A DNA stretch of 64,000 nt, taken from contig NC_014390.1 in assembly GCF_000145035.1 (NCBI RefSeq), positions 1 to 64,000 on the forward strand, in the 5' to 3' direction. The position numbers and the translations under genes were made by a program. The notes below the pieces were generated by a model that saw nothing but the letters and a program-made list of their open reading frames with translations, ran no database searches and was not told the DNA's origin. The DNA is from Butyrivibrio proteoclasticus B316 (lineage in GTDB: Bacteria; Bacillota; Clostridia; Lachnospirales; Lachnospiraceae). Below are positions 7,371 through 15,991 of the stretch, in pieces (position 1 is the stretch's first letter; each line of letters starts with the position of its first letter).

Positions 7371-9704
7371 ATGGCAGATGATTTTAGCATTCGCGATAAT
7401 ATGGAGCAAGATGCTAGGGACGTCAAAAATGATATCAAAACCTTAGCCGAGCCCATTGACAACAAAATACGACAAAAGGCCCAGGATGAGATTGGGAATC
7501 GCATTGCAAAGCATATTGCAAATGAAGGTGCAAAGCATGCAGCAGAGGCCGCCGCACAGACAGCAGGAACAGCTGGTGCGGCTGGCGTTGCCGGGGCTGA
7601 AGCTGCGGCAGAAGCTGGAGCTGGAACAACCGCTGCTGGAAGTGGCACAGCTTTAGCTACTACAACCGCTGCTGGAGGAACAGAAGTGGCTGCTGCAGGA
7701 GGCAGCGCCGCAGCGACTACAGGAGCTGCAGCGGCTGGCGGAGCTGTAGCAGAAGGAGCTGCTGCGGGCTCAGCAGGAGGACCTGCAGGAATTGTTGTAG
7801 GAGCGATTATTGGAGCAGCTATTGCACTTGCATCAGCTGTAAAAAAAGAGACAGATATTTCACTGGATAAAGATAATCCGGATGGTCCTAAGATCAATGC
7901 TTTTATTTTGATTCCGCTGATACTGATTTTTGCAATAACTACCCTTTGCGGAACGCTTATTTCCAAGGGAGTCGCATCTCCATTATCTGTGGGGCAGGAA
8001 ACAGAGTTTCAGAATTCTAAGGTTGACGGAGAGAACATGTCTGATGCGGGAAATCGCTACAAGGATGGCATGACACTTAAGGATTTCCATGACAATCAGC
8101 CTCTTTATAATGCCATATGGGATTATACTTTTGGCAAAGATGGTTCCGGAAAAACTGATGGTCTAAGGCAAACTCTTTCAAAAGCCCTTAGAGACCACTG
8201 CGCTAATATTGTAAAGCAGCTTGAAAAGTACACGGGATCTATGAATGGCCATCCATATAACAGTGAAAGGTCCTTGGACTCGTTTTATAAGAACAGATAT
8301 CCATATGACCTAGCTACAAGTACGTTTAAACCAAGAATTGGAGATGTACTTATTCCAGGCCAGACCTTTTATGACACGACATATTCAACATGGAATCCGA
8401 CCTACGATGACGTTAACTACGCTGAGATATTTGCTGTTTTCAGCATGACAGATACTGTTGCTAACGGTGCGCATTATGGATTTGACTGGGGAGATGTAAA
8501 CTATGAGGATTTCATGACATATCTCCAGAAGGAAGAGTGCTACAAGTACATGTATGAGCTGGGACTTATGTGGGTTCCGGTATATGTAGGCGAAAAAGAA
8601 GTATTTAATGAAAATGACCCTACTACAGATGATGATGATACGTACGACACCATAACTTTTGAGCGTGAGCCATATGAGTTTGATTCTCCGGAAGGCTGCA
8701 GAAGTGCACCCGATACAATAGAGTGGGACGGAGTAGTATGCAACTGGGAATATTATTATGTAAAAGTCACAGTTAAGCCATTTGGCTTAAGAGAGCTTTT
8801 TGCGATGGCTTTTAATACAACAGATCCTACGTGGGCATCCAATCTTAAGCATGTAAACTTTGACCAGCATAATAACCTTTATATGCTTGGATATTCCGAG
8901 CGTGTAACAAGGCTATATGCGCGTGATGTTAAAGTTTCATACGTAAATCCAGCTGGAGTTACTGTATCAGTTGCAGATGCACTAGGACCAGCGTTTAATA
9001 AGACGCGAAGTTACTTAAGCCCTGTATTCTATGATGTTAATCATGACTCATGGCTTATAGAACGTGGCTGGCAGGGTAAAGGAAGAAGCCCATGGTGCTA
9101 CATTGATAAAACATATAATGATAAGTTTGAAGTTATAGATTGGGACGAAGATCCAGGCGGAGCCGACCCTCCGGGAGAAGATTTAGTACCTCCAGAAGGT
9201 GGAAAAATCCTTGATATGTATGAGTATATAAATCAGGGTGATTATCCTGATACAAAAAGAGGTGCTTCAAAGAAGACAGTTGCGGGGTCTGGGTGTTATG
9301 ACTGTTCGATTGATATGATAATCATGTACTACGAGAGGTATCATATCCCTATAACAGAAATCAGTAAATATGTAGATGCTGGCGGAGATCTTCACTCCGA
9401 TGAGGTTCTTGCAGTATATGGCCTTAAAAAGAGCGGCAATATAACCACAAATGTTGTACAAGGCGTTATAGATGAGATCAATAACGACAGGCCTGTAATA
9501 CTTCACATTGAAGGTTATTGGTATTCCAAAGAGGATGGAAGAACGTTACATGGAACGTCTAACGGACATTTCCTTGTGGGAATTGGTTATGATGAAACGG
9601 GTCTTTACGTTTGGGATCCAGGAAGACGTGCCAATTATCATATCATTTATGAAGACTGGAACCATGTTAATTCACTGTATTACAGAACTGTAACTCATAT
9701 GTAG
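7371..9704 (+). CDS. Membrane-anchored C39-like cysteine peptidase of the conjugation operon
   Basis: A 777-aa protein. Residues about 40-145 are an Ala/Gly-rich low-complexity stretch; one membrane span follows (AFILIPLILIFAITTLCG, near 180), so the remainder should be outside the cell. The last 140 residues resemble the C39-like family 2 domain: a candidate nucleophile Cys642 (with Cys645) in GSGCYDCS, His733 in SNGHFLVG and Asp749 in VWDPG. In this place other systems carry a VirB1/PrgK-type wall hydrolase, so local cutting of peptidoglycan or of a cross-bridge peptide is the likely role. I start at ATG 7371 (AGAAGAGG ahead of it), not the GTG at 7362 that overlaps the preceding stop. The middle 400 residues (many Tyr, Trp, Asp) match nothing I know. 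Confidence 0.68.
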   Translation: MADDFSIRDNMEQDARDVKNDIKTLAEPIDNKIRQKAQDEIGNRIAKHIANEGAKHAAEAAAQTAGTAGAAGVAGAEAAAEAGAGTTAAGSGTALATTTAAGGTEVAAAGGSAAATTGAAAAGGAVAEGAAAGSAGGPAGIVVGAIIGAAIALASAVKKETDISLDKDNPDGPKINAFILIPLILIFAITTLCGTLISKGVASPLSVGQETEFQNSKVDGENMSDAGNRYKDGMTLKDFHDNQPLYNAIWDYTFGKDGSGKTDGLRQTLSKALRDHCANIVKQLEKYTGSMNGHPYNSERSLDSFYKNRYPYDLATSTFKPRIGDVLIPGQTFYDTTYSTWNPTYDDVNYAEIFAVFSMTDTVANGAHYGFDWGDVNYEDFMTYLQKEECYKYMYELGLMWVPVYVGEKEVFNENDPTTDDDDTYDTITFEREPYEFDSPEGCRSAPDTIEWDGVVCNWEYYYVKVTVKPFGLRELFAMAFNTTDPTWASNLKHVNFDQHNNLYMLGYSERVTRLYARDVKVSYVNPAGVTVSVADALGPAFNKTRSYLSPVFYDVNHDSWLIERGWQGKGRSPWCYIDKTYNDKFEVIDWDEDPGGADPPGEDLVPPEGGKILDMYEYINQGDYPDTKRGASKKTVAGSGCYDCSIDMIIMYYERYHIPITEISKYVDAGGDLHSDEVLAVYGLKKSGNITTNVVQGVIDEINNDRPVILHIEGYWYSKEDGRTLHGTSNGHFLVGIGYDETGLYVWDPGRRANYHIIYEDWNHVNSLYYRTVTHM

Positions 9705-9719
9705 GAGAAAAAATAAACT

Positions 9720-10424
9720 ATGAAAACAAAGACCAAGTTAATACTAGGTGGCGTGGCGCTTGTTACGTTTGCATCCCTAATGACAGCGCTTATATTTTAT
9801 AAGAACAGTACAGAGGCGGTTTCAGATGAGGAGGAAGAAATAACTGGTTTCTATGTTCCTGAAAGAGAGCATTCTTCCGAAAGCAGTACAAGCAGCACAG
9901 CAGTGCCAATGTTCGCTGATAAGAGGAATTTCACGGAAGAGGAACTGGCAAAGGATGATGAGTTTGAACCTGAGGGGGCTGATCACTACGAAGTTGATGA
10001 GGAACAATCAAATATCCACGTCATCGTAAATAACTTTGAAGAGATTTACACACATTATGATGACTGGAAGATATGTAATGAGCTTCCGTATTACCTTCAT
10101 ACATACTTCAACTTATGCACAGGAAATCTCGATGAAAGATATGTTGTTACACTCACGGAAGGGTCCTGCGTATGTGAAGAATACTATTCAGTTATCACTT
10201 GGGAAGCAACCGTTGATAAGTATCCGGGAATGACTATTTACCTTGAGTATGACAAACAGGAAAGAGAGTTTGGAATAAAATCAGACCTTGGAGACTATTC
10301 ATTGCAGGCTCTTAAGGAAAAGGGCTCAAAGAGTGACTTCTGGATAGAATATGATCCGAACCTTGATATGGAAGATGATGGACAGGCAGGCGATGCTACA
10401 GCAGTAGATCCGAACGAACACTAA
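9720..10424 (+). CDS. Membrane-anchored acidic protein of the conjugation operon, unknown function
   Basis: A 234-aa protein with one N-terminal membrane anchor (LILGGVALVTFASLMTALIFY, about residues 7-27), a long Ser/Glu-rich linker, and a globular domain from about residue 95 with three Cys residues. Very acidic overall. AGGAGA lies ahead of the ATG, 15 nt after the C39-like gene, and a terminator follows, so it is the last gene of the 3673-10,424 operon. Position and topology would suit a VirB8/TcpC-like assembly factor, but no sequence signature was seen, so I do not assign it. Confidence 0.7.
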   Translation: MKTKTKLILGGVALVTFASLMTALIFYKNSTEAVSDEEEEITGFYVPEREHSSESSTSSTAVPMFADKRNFTEEELAKDDEFEPEGADHYEVDEEQSNIHVIVNNFEEIYTHYDDWKICNELPYYLHTYFNLCTGNLDERYVVTLTEGSCVCEEYYSVITWEATVDKYPGMTIYLEYDKQEREFGIKSDLGDYSLQALKEKGSKSDFWIEYDPNLDMEDDGQAGDATAVDPNEH

Positions 10425-10430
10425 TATGAG

Positions 10431-10469
10431 GCTCTTACCAGCAAAAATGTTGTTGGTAAGGGCTTTTTT
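10431..10469 (+). terminator. Intrinsic terminator ending the VirB6-like operon
   Basis: A 10-bp stem (10,431-10,440 with 10,454-10,463, one T-G pair), 13-nt loop and six Ts. The T tract merges with TTTTTAGTGCAAAAG, a member of the TTTTAG-NNN-AAA motif group. Confidence 0.85.
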
Positions 10470-10489
10470 AGTGCAAAAGTCTTGAAAAA

Positions 10490-10527
10490 TTACCGCCTTT
10501 GGGATATTATATATAACGTTATAATAT
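10490..10527 (+). promoter_or_regulatory. Promoter of prgI-virB4 with an iteron-like box
   Basis: AATTACCGCCTTTG (10,488-10,501) is identical over 14 bases to the inverted copy of the iteron at 16,093-16,106. It overlaps the -35 TTGGGA (10,499-10,504). At 17 bp lies TAATAT (10,522-10,527); a TATAAT is also present at 15-bp spacing. The end of the spacer (ACGTTA) and the following ATTTAAAAGTAAT match the promoter at 33,772. The protein that binds the iterons may therefore also control this operon. Confidence 0.6.
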
Positions 10528-10559
10528 ATTTAAAAGTAATAATGCAAGGAGGGAGAAAC

Positions 10560-10991
10560 TTGAACGAGGATAAATTATATGAGTTCCAGATACCTGATAA
10601 CGTGCTTGATTCAAAGAGAGTTTTCGGATTCAGGCCGCGTAACTGGATAGAGGGAATTATATGTGCCGGAATAGTTGGATTTATCATTGCAGCAATTCCG
10701 TTCGTACTTAGAGTAAAGCTGATTTTCATGGTATGCCTTTGCGGTCCCATACTGCTTTTAAATCTTGTAGGAATCAAGGACCAGAGTGTATTTGAGGCTA
10801 TTATGATCTTTCGTCAGGCATTGGCAAATAAAGGGGAATATCACTTAAGGAGTGCAAATCATGAAGAACGATACAAATCAGGAAGAATGGCGCAATCCGT
10901 TAATGGAATTGGTAATGGGGATAGTGCCGCAGACAAAGTCGCAGAGTTCGTCAAAGCAAAGTACGAAGAGTTCAAGGAAAGAAGAGCATAA
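10560..10991 (+). CDS. PrgI/VirB3-like small membrane protein
   Basis: A 143-aa protein. After 'YEFQIPDNV' and a basic patch come two close hydrophobic spans (IICAGIVGFIIAAIPFVL and IFMVCLCGPILLLNLVG, about residues 37-75), then 'FEAIMIFRQAL' and a charged helical tail. This hairpin topology directly before a VirB4 ATPase is typical of PrgI (Gram-positive VirB3 counterpart), which docks VirB4 to the membrane. The start is TTG 10,560: AAGGAGGG (10,547-10,553) precedes it, while the upstream in-frame start at 10,482 lies ahead of the promoter. Its last 131 nt overlap the virB4 gene in another frame, which is long for an overlap. Confidence 0.75.
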   Translation: MNEDKLYEFQIPDNVLDSKRVFGFRPRNWIEGIICAGIVGFIIAAIPFVLRVKLIFMVCLCGPILLLNLVGIKDQSVFEAIMIFRQALANKGEYHLRSANHEERYKSGRMAQSVNGIGNGDSAADKVAEFVKAKYEEFKERRA

Positions 10992-13536
10992 TGACTCATC
11001 TAAAGGCCGCTTATTACCCTTTTCAAAAGATGGAGTAGGCAGGCTCATTCCTCAGAAGAAAGGGGCAGAAACAGATAAGAAGGCTGATAAGAACAATTTT
11101 GATTCCCAGGGGATCGTAAATGTTAAAGAGATCAAGGCAGGCATTGTATGCTGCGGAGATGGAACTTATGTAAAGATCCTTGAAGTAATGCCTCTTAACT
11201 ACTATCAGAAAGATGTTGTTGATAAGAACAAGATAACTGATGCATTCCTTCAGATGTTCAAGACCTGTCCTAATAACATTCATATCAAGATGAGGACAGA
11301 AAAGTCTGATACGAATGTGATCGTTAATACTATCAGGGAAAACTACAGAAGAGAAAATAACCCAAAGCTAGCTGAAATGGCTGAAAGCTATATTGCTCAT
11401 ATCTCGACTTTGCAGAACGCTGATACAGTTGATAAAAGGTTCTATATCATTTATCAGTACGAGGGTGAGAATGGCAAGATCAGCAGGGAATTTACTGATA
11501 TCTACAGAAACATGAAGAGTATCGAGTATGACCTTCGTTCAAAACTCACGAGCTGCGGAAATCTTGTTATAACACCTAAAAATGAAGACTATCATGCATG
11601 TGAAGTTCTTTATAAGTATTACAACCCTTTGTCATGTATAGGCGAAACATTGCAGGACAGAATAGACAGGGTAGTAACAGACTATGAAATGACAGATGGT
11701 GCCATAGGTGAGGCAAAGGAAGCTGACTACATTGCACCAAGAGGACTTTCAAGCAAGGCTACTAAAGACTGGATCCTGATGGATGGAATGTATCACACAT
11801 GGCTTGTGATGAGAGACAATACTTTCCCTCCTATTGTTCAGACAGGATGGCTTGATAACATACCGATAGACTACGGCATTGATGTTGATATCATCGCCAA
11901 GAGACTTAACAGAAGCACTGTTGAGACAGGCCTTAAGCAGATGAGGAAATATAAGTATTCTTCCTTTAACGCTAACAGGACCAACTTCGACAAAGCAGAA
12001 TCTATATCAAAAGAGATCCAGAATGCAGAATACATAAAGCAGTGCATGAGTAACTATGATGAAGACCTCTTTAGCTGTGAAGTGATAATTACTGTAAGAG
12101 CAGAGACATATGCTCTTATGAGGGAACTTAAGAACTCTATTCAGAAGCACCTTGAGGGTCTTTCAATCTACACATCAACATCATTCCTCGCTGCACATGA
12201 GTGGCTTAAAAATACAGCACCGGATATGTATGTGACAAAGAGCTTTTTCAAAAAGTATTCGCACAACATGCTTACAAGAAATATGGCTCAGCTATATCCT
12301 TTCACCTCAATGTCACTTTTTGACAATGAAGGATATGTTGTTGGACGAAATGTACAGGGTTCTTCACTTGTTTCATTCAATAACTTCAATACACAGCTGT
12401 ATTCAAACGGAAATATAGTAATCATGGGTACGCCAGGTTCTGGTAAGTCATTCCTTGAAATGATGCTTGCATCAAGAATGAGGATGATGGGAGTAAGGAC
12501 CATGTTCATTCTTCCGTTAAAGGCTCACGAGTATTACAACGCCTGCGAGAAGATGGGAGGAGAGTACATAAAGTTTATCCCCGGTGGTAAGACCTGTGTA
12601 AACATCATGGAAATAAGACCTCAGGTTTCCGCAAGCGGAGAACTTTTGGAAGATACAGATGAGGCAGACGGAATGGATGCACCCCTTCTTGCCAGAAAGA
12701 TAGCTTCTCTTTGTGCTTTCCTTCAGCTCAATATGCTGGACGATCACTTATCAACTTCTGAGAAGAACAGATTTAACGTTCTTTGTACGAAGTTGTATGC
12801 AAACTATGGAATCACTTCAAATAACGATTCTATCTGGCTTAACAAGGAAAAGAGGATATTAAAGCCTATGCCTATCCTTCAGGACCTTAACGATGCTCTT
12901 AAGGAAGATCCGGTCCTTTCAAGGGTAAGAGATGCGCTAAGTCCTTACATGTACGGAGGAATGTTCAGTAACTTTAACGGACCTACAAACGTAAACCTTA
13001 ATAACCAGTACCTTATATTTGACGTAGATAAGACTTCAATAAGTGAGGATTACCTTCCTGCGATGATGTATATCGCATTTGACTGCTGCTACGACCTTGC
13101 AAAGCAGAGCCTTAAACATAAGGATGCAATATTCATGGATGAGGTTTGGCTCATGATGCAGAACGAGGATTGTGCAAAGCAGGTTAAGGAAATGGTTAAG
13201 ATCATCCGTGGATATGGTTCATGTACCGTACTGGCTACTCAGGATATCGGAGACTTCCTAAGAAGCAACGATGGTCTTGGAGAATCTATCCTTGCTGCAT
13301 CAAAGATTAAGTTCTTCCTCAGGATCGAGGATATGGAAATAAACAACGTGGCAAGGGTTGTAGATCTAAATGCCAACGACAGGGCAAACTTCAAGAAGTT
13401 CCCAGCTCATGGAAGGGCGCTTCTTATGTCGGATAAAGATAAGATTTTGATTGACCTTATTTCCTCAGAAGAAGAGATCAAGACCTATACAACCGATGTT
13501 AACCTTCGTAAAAAGTTTTCTAAAAAGACCGGTTGA
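10861..13536 (+). CDS. virB4: VirB4-family conjugation ATPase
   Basis: An 891-aa ATPase that powers assembly and transport of the secretion channel from the cytoplasmic face. The P-loop GTPGSGKS is at about residues 523-530 and the Walker B AIFMDEVW at about 756-763, followed by the usual VirB4 blocks (RGYGSCTVLATQDIGDF and KIKFFLRI). The first ~95 residues are polar, Ser/Lys-rich and probably disordered. ATG 10,861 is chosen because AAGGAG ends 8 nt before it; a GTG nine bases earlier is in frame. It overlaps the prgI-like gene by 131 nt. The gene is intact; the IS element lies 60 bp after its stop and separates it from the next conjugation genes. Confidence 0.93.
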   Translation: MKNDTNQEEWRNPLMELVMGIVPQTKSQSSSKQSTKSSRKEEHNDSSKGRLLPFSKDGVGRLIPQKKGAETDKKADKNNFDSQGIVNVKEIKAGIVCCGDGTYVKILEVMPLNYYQKDVVDKNKITDAFLQMFKTCPNNIHIKMRTEKSDTNVIVNTIRENYRRENNPKLAEMAESYIAHISTLQNADTVDKRFYIIYQYEGENGKISREFTDIYRNMKSIEYDLRSKLTSCGNLVITPKNEDYHACEVLYKYYNPLSCIGETLQDRIDRVVTDYEMTDGAIGEAKEADYIAPRGLSSKATKDWILMDGMYHTWLVMRDNTFPPIVQTGWLDNIPIDYGIDVDIIAKRLNRSTVETGLKQMRKYKYSSFNANRTNFDKAESISKEIQNAEYIKQCMSNYDEDLFSCEVIITVRAETYALMRELKNSIQKHLEGLSIYTSTSFLAAHEWLKNTAPDMYVTKSFFKKYSHNMLTRNMAQLYPFTSMSLFDNEGYVVGRNVQGSSLVSFNNFNTQLYSNGNIVIMGTPGSGKSFLEMMLASRMRMMGVRTMFILPLKAHEYYNACEKMGGEYIKFIPGGKTCVNIMEIRPQVSASGELLEDTDEADGMDAPLLARKIASLCAFLQLNMLDDHLSTSEKNRFNVLCTKLYANYGITSNNDSIWLNKEKRILKPMPILQDLNDALKEDPVLSRVRDALSPYMYGGMFSNFNGPTNVNLNNQYLIFDVDKTSISEDYLPAMMYIAFDCCYDLAKQSLKHKDAIFMDEVWLMMQNEDCAKQVKEMVKIIRGYGSCTVLATQDIGDFLRSNDGLGESILAASKIKFFLRIEDMEINNVARVVDLNANDRANFKKFPAHGRALLMSDKDKILIDLISSEEEIKTYTTDVNLRKKFSKKTG

Positions 13537-13612
13537 TTTTAGGTGAAAGATAAGCGTCTTTTGTATAAAACAACAGCTGATTAGTATAAAAAACTGATAT
13601 GTAATGACCTCC

Positions 13613-14016
13613 TGTCAAGCAAAAAATGACTGGAATCACCACAAACATATTTAATTGTTGCTGAAGGCACCTTGAAAGAGCCTCGGGGTATCAGTTCCCG
13701 GCATTGGCCACTCTGATATACGTGGATTGGTTACCGACAGGTCAATGGTCCGCCGTGAGCTCTACCGTCTAGTTGCGTGGATCACAAATTTCTCTGTGCC
13801 AACATAGTTTTATCGTAGATAGCTCTAACCTTGAAATGGCCGAAGCCCTTTCAAGATGTCTTCAGTTGGTACTTGTTGGTGGCCAGATGTAAATGGCGTA
13901 AGCCATCTTACATCTGCTTGATTACCCGCTATAACAGCGGGGTGAAGATGTCAAGGCTGCGAAGCACCGCCCACGGCGGCTTGGCCTTGATATCGGAGGC
14001 GCGATGTTATACCTGA
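13613..14016 (-). ncRNA. Putative bridge/seek RNA region of the IS110-family element
   Basis: No credible gene is present. The stretch is rich in stable hairpins: 13,884-13,916 (CAGATGTAA paired with TTACATCTG, inner TGGC-GTAA-GCCA), 13,925-13,941 (CCCGCT with AGCGGG) and a longer TCAAGGC / GCCTTGA pairing nearby. IS1111-group elements are known to encode their target-choosing RNA downstream of the transposase gene, which is this location. The RNA's limits and guide loops cannot be set by eye. Confidence 0.55.
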
Positions 14017-15135
14017 TCATGCTATATTATCGGTTATCATGCCCCACATGAAGCAGGCAAGTTCTCTTGCTATTGCAGTTTTAGCCACATTGTGTTTCTT
14101 GCTTTTACCAAGAACCATTTTGTAAAACTTGCGTCTTAGCCTTTCATTAGCTTTATCAGCATATGCAATGACTTGAGGTGAGTTGCCAATCTGACGGGAT
14201 TTAAGTGCTTTTGATTTATGTCCGATTTGTCCTTTGCTGTATGACTGGGATGATTCTATAAGAAGCTGTCTAACATGACGATTTCCGGCTTTTGTGATTC
14301 CAAGCCTTGACTTTTCATCACCACTGGATTCTTCACCAGGCACAAGTCCAAGATATGCAGCAAACTGATTGGCTGATGCAAAACGTTTGAAATCACCTAC
14401 TTCAACCAATACAGATAGTGCTGTGTGAGTTTGAACCCCGATGAAACAGCAGAGTTTTTTAACAGGCTCTCTGTATTCATCTTTTAAAGCAAGTTCTTCT
14501 ATTCGCTTGTCTAAACGTTCAAGCTTATCTCTCAAGTTTATGTAGGTCAGCAGATATTCATCGAGTATTTCTTTATACAGTGCCTCAGGCTTTAATGATT
14601 TTAACCAGTTCACATGAGCTTCTGTCCAGTGACTTTTTCCTTCATAGCGATAGTCGTGGCGAAGACAAAACGAAAGTATTTGTTGCTTCACTTTCTTGAG
14701 TGCAAGCTTATGATCATCTCTCATACGGAGAAACTCTTTTGTTTCTTCATCTGTAGAAGTAGGAACATGAACAGGACTGTAATTGTGCTGAGCCAGACAT
14801 TTGCCAATCAATTCAGCATCACGTTTATCAGTTTTAATTCTTTTGCCACTACGCGGTTCAAGCATAGTGGTTGGTGCAAGTATCACACAGTTAACGTTAT
14901 GATTAGTTAACTGATGATATAAAGTATAGCCGAGACATCCGGCTTCATAACCGCATATAAAGTTTGTATCATTTCCGTAGATGGTTCTAAGGAATTCCAG
15001 ATATTTTAGGACTTCCTTGTAATCAGCGTGGGTGCGCCTTGTATGAGACGCCTTCTCTGTTTCGATTAAATAATCGCAGAGAGTAAAACTTTCCTTATGT
15101 ACATCCATTCCTACGTAAACTGTGATATTATTCAT
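14017..15135 (-). CDS. IS110-family transposase (DEDD recombinase)
   Basis: A 372-aa transposase. The N-terminal RuvC-like domain has the first acidic residue in YVGMDVHKE (about residue 10), then GYEAGCLGYTLY, and the KTDKRDAELIG block (about 100-110). The C-terminal Transposase_20 domain shows AYLGLVPGEESSGDEKSRLGITKAGNRHVRQLLIESS, where the serine of the hybrid active site is expected. Length is normal and the frame is intact, so it may be active. GGGAGGT lies 6 nt ahead of the ATG on the minus strand. It is transcribed against its neighbours. Confidence 0.95.
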   Translation of the reverse strand: MNNITVYVGMDVHKESFTLCDYLIETEKASHTRRTHADYKEVLKYLEFLRTIYGNDTNFICGYEAGCLGYTLYHQLTNHNVNCVILAPTTMLEPRSGKRIKTDKRDAELIGKCLAQHNYSPVHVPTSTDEETKEFLRMRDDHKLALKKVKQQILSFCLRHDYRYEGKSHWTEAHVNWLKSLKPEALYKEILDEYLLTYINLRDKLERLDKRIEELALKDEYREPVKKLCCFIGVQTHTALSVLVEVGDFKRFASANQFAAYLGLVPGEESSGDEKSRLGITKAGNRHVRQLLIESSQSYSKGQIGHKSKALKSRQIGNSPQVIAYADKANERLRRKFYKMVLGKSKKHNVAKTAIARELACFMWGMITDNIA

Positions 15136-15238
15136 TTAGTGACCTCCCTTTGTATGCGGTAATCCCTGTTACCATTGACTCAACATCTTTAGTATACAGG
15201 TAAATCCACGTTGCTACATAGTGGAGGTCATTACATAT

Positions 15239-15406
15239 TGTCTAGTGCTGTAGCAGATATAAAGACGTTTTAGGTGAAAAACAATCATTTTAATGCAAAG
15301 GGAAAACAGCCGGAACAAGTTTTTAGTGGAAACACATATATTTTTCCACTAAACAAGGCTATTTATATGCGAAACAGTACGTTTTTAGCATAAAAGGAGA
15401 ATAAAC
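15239..15406. promoter_or_regulatory. Intergenic stretch with an 11-bp inverted repeat and TTTTAG motifs
   Basis: Between the IS and the gene at 15,407 lie TTTTAGGTGAAA (15,268-15,279), a perfect inverted repeat TTTAGTGGAAA (15,322-15,332) / TTTCCACTAAA (15,343-15,353), and TTTTTAGCATAAAA (15,382-15,395) overlapping the region just before AAGGAG. These related boxes look like operator sites. No clear promoter was found, so expression may come from the virB4 promoter through the IS or from an unseen promoter. Confidence 0.5.
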
Positions 15407-15991
15407 ATGCCAGAATTAGCACCAGAGACCAGAGTTACCGTAAATCTATTAAATAAGTTTGGCGCTCTTACAATTGACCAGATAAAGAAGATGTATGAGG
15501 GAACAAGGTTTAATCCAAAGCCTATGATCTCGTTTCTGTGTAACAGCAGGATAATACAGTTTCTTGATGACAACTACGCTGTTCTTCAGAACAGACCACA
15601 GTATAGTCCAGAGACGCTGTACTGCCTTTGGGTAATGCTGGATAAGATAAAGGAATCAAATATAGCCAGGACAGATGAGATTAGGTCAGCAAATCCCTGT
15701 GATAATGGCGTAGAAGTTTGCTTTATCAATAAGGCTAAGATGATAGAGTATATAGCATTCATCGATAAGAACAGTATCTCTAAGGTATCAATGATCCAGG
15801 ATACATTCTACACATCTACAGGTTGCAAGATTGGAGAAGAAAAAGACAGCAGAAGGCTCTATACATTTGTTGTTAATGATGAGGACGTAATGGATATTCT
15901 TGCAGAGATGAACCTCACAATTCCTTTCATGGTTGCCTATGTGGAAGGACCACTTACAGAGGTTCCAAGCATTGAATATTACGAACTTTAA
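15407..15991 (+). CDS. Putative winged-helix protein (DUF5697-like)
   Basis: A 194-aa protein. Residues about 8-60 (VNLLNKFGALTIDQIKKMY ... ISFLCNSRIIQFLDD) read like a winged-helix domain of the kind found in plasmid and ICE proteins annotated as DUF5697 or replication-relaxation; the rest is a mixed alpha/beta region without known motifs. The ribosome binding site AAAGGAG lies ahead of the ATG. Its stop codon overlaps the first iteron at 15,990. A DNA-binding regulator or relaxosome accessory role would fit, but this is inference. Confidence 0.55.
   Translation: MPELAPETRVTVNLLNKFGALTIDQIKKMYEGTRFNPKPMISFLCNSRIIQFLDDNYAVLQNRPQYSPETLYCLWVMLDKIKESNIARTDEIRSANPCDNGVEVCFINKAKMIEYIAFIDKNSISKVSMIQDTFYTSTGCKIGEEKDSRRLYTFVVNDEDVMDILAEMNLTIPFMVAYVEGPLTEVPSIEYYEL

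Larger units (their letters stand above)
13597..15238 (-). mobile_element. IS110-family (IS1111-like) insertion sequence
   Basis: A 1.64-kb element with 16-bp perfect inverted repeats, ATATGTAATGACCTCC at 13,597-13,612 and its complement at 15,223-15,238. It holds one transposase on the minus strand, a short 5' region (~100 bp) and a long non-coding 3' region (~400 bp). Inverted repeats near the ends plus a long downstream non-coding region fit the IS1111 group. The exact tips may lie a few bases outside the repeats. It sits between virB4 and the gene at 15,407 without breaking either. The 12-mer TTTTAGGTGAAA occurs on both sides (13,537 and 15,268). Confidence 0.85.

Noticed and set aside
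7232..7966. Minus-strand 244-codon Ala/Pro-rich frame
   Set aside because: It is the mirror of the Ala/Gly-rich plus-strand stretch of the C39-like gene, with no ribosome binding site.
13831..14016. 61-codon frame in the IS non-coding region
   Set aside because: No ribosome binding site or protein-like composition; the region is hairpin-rich and better explained as RNA.
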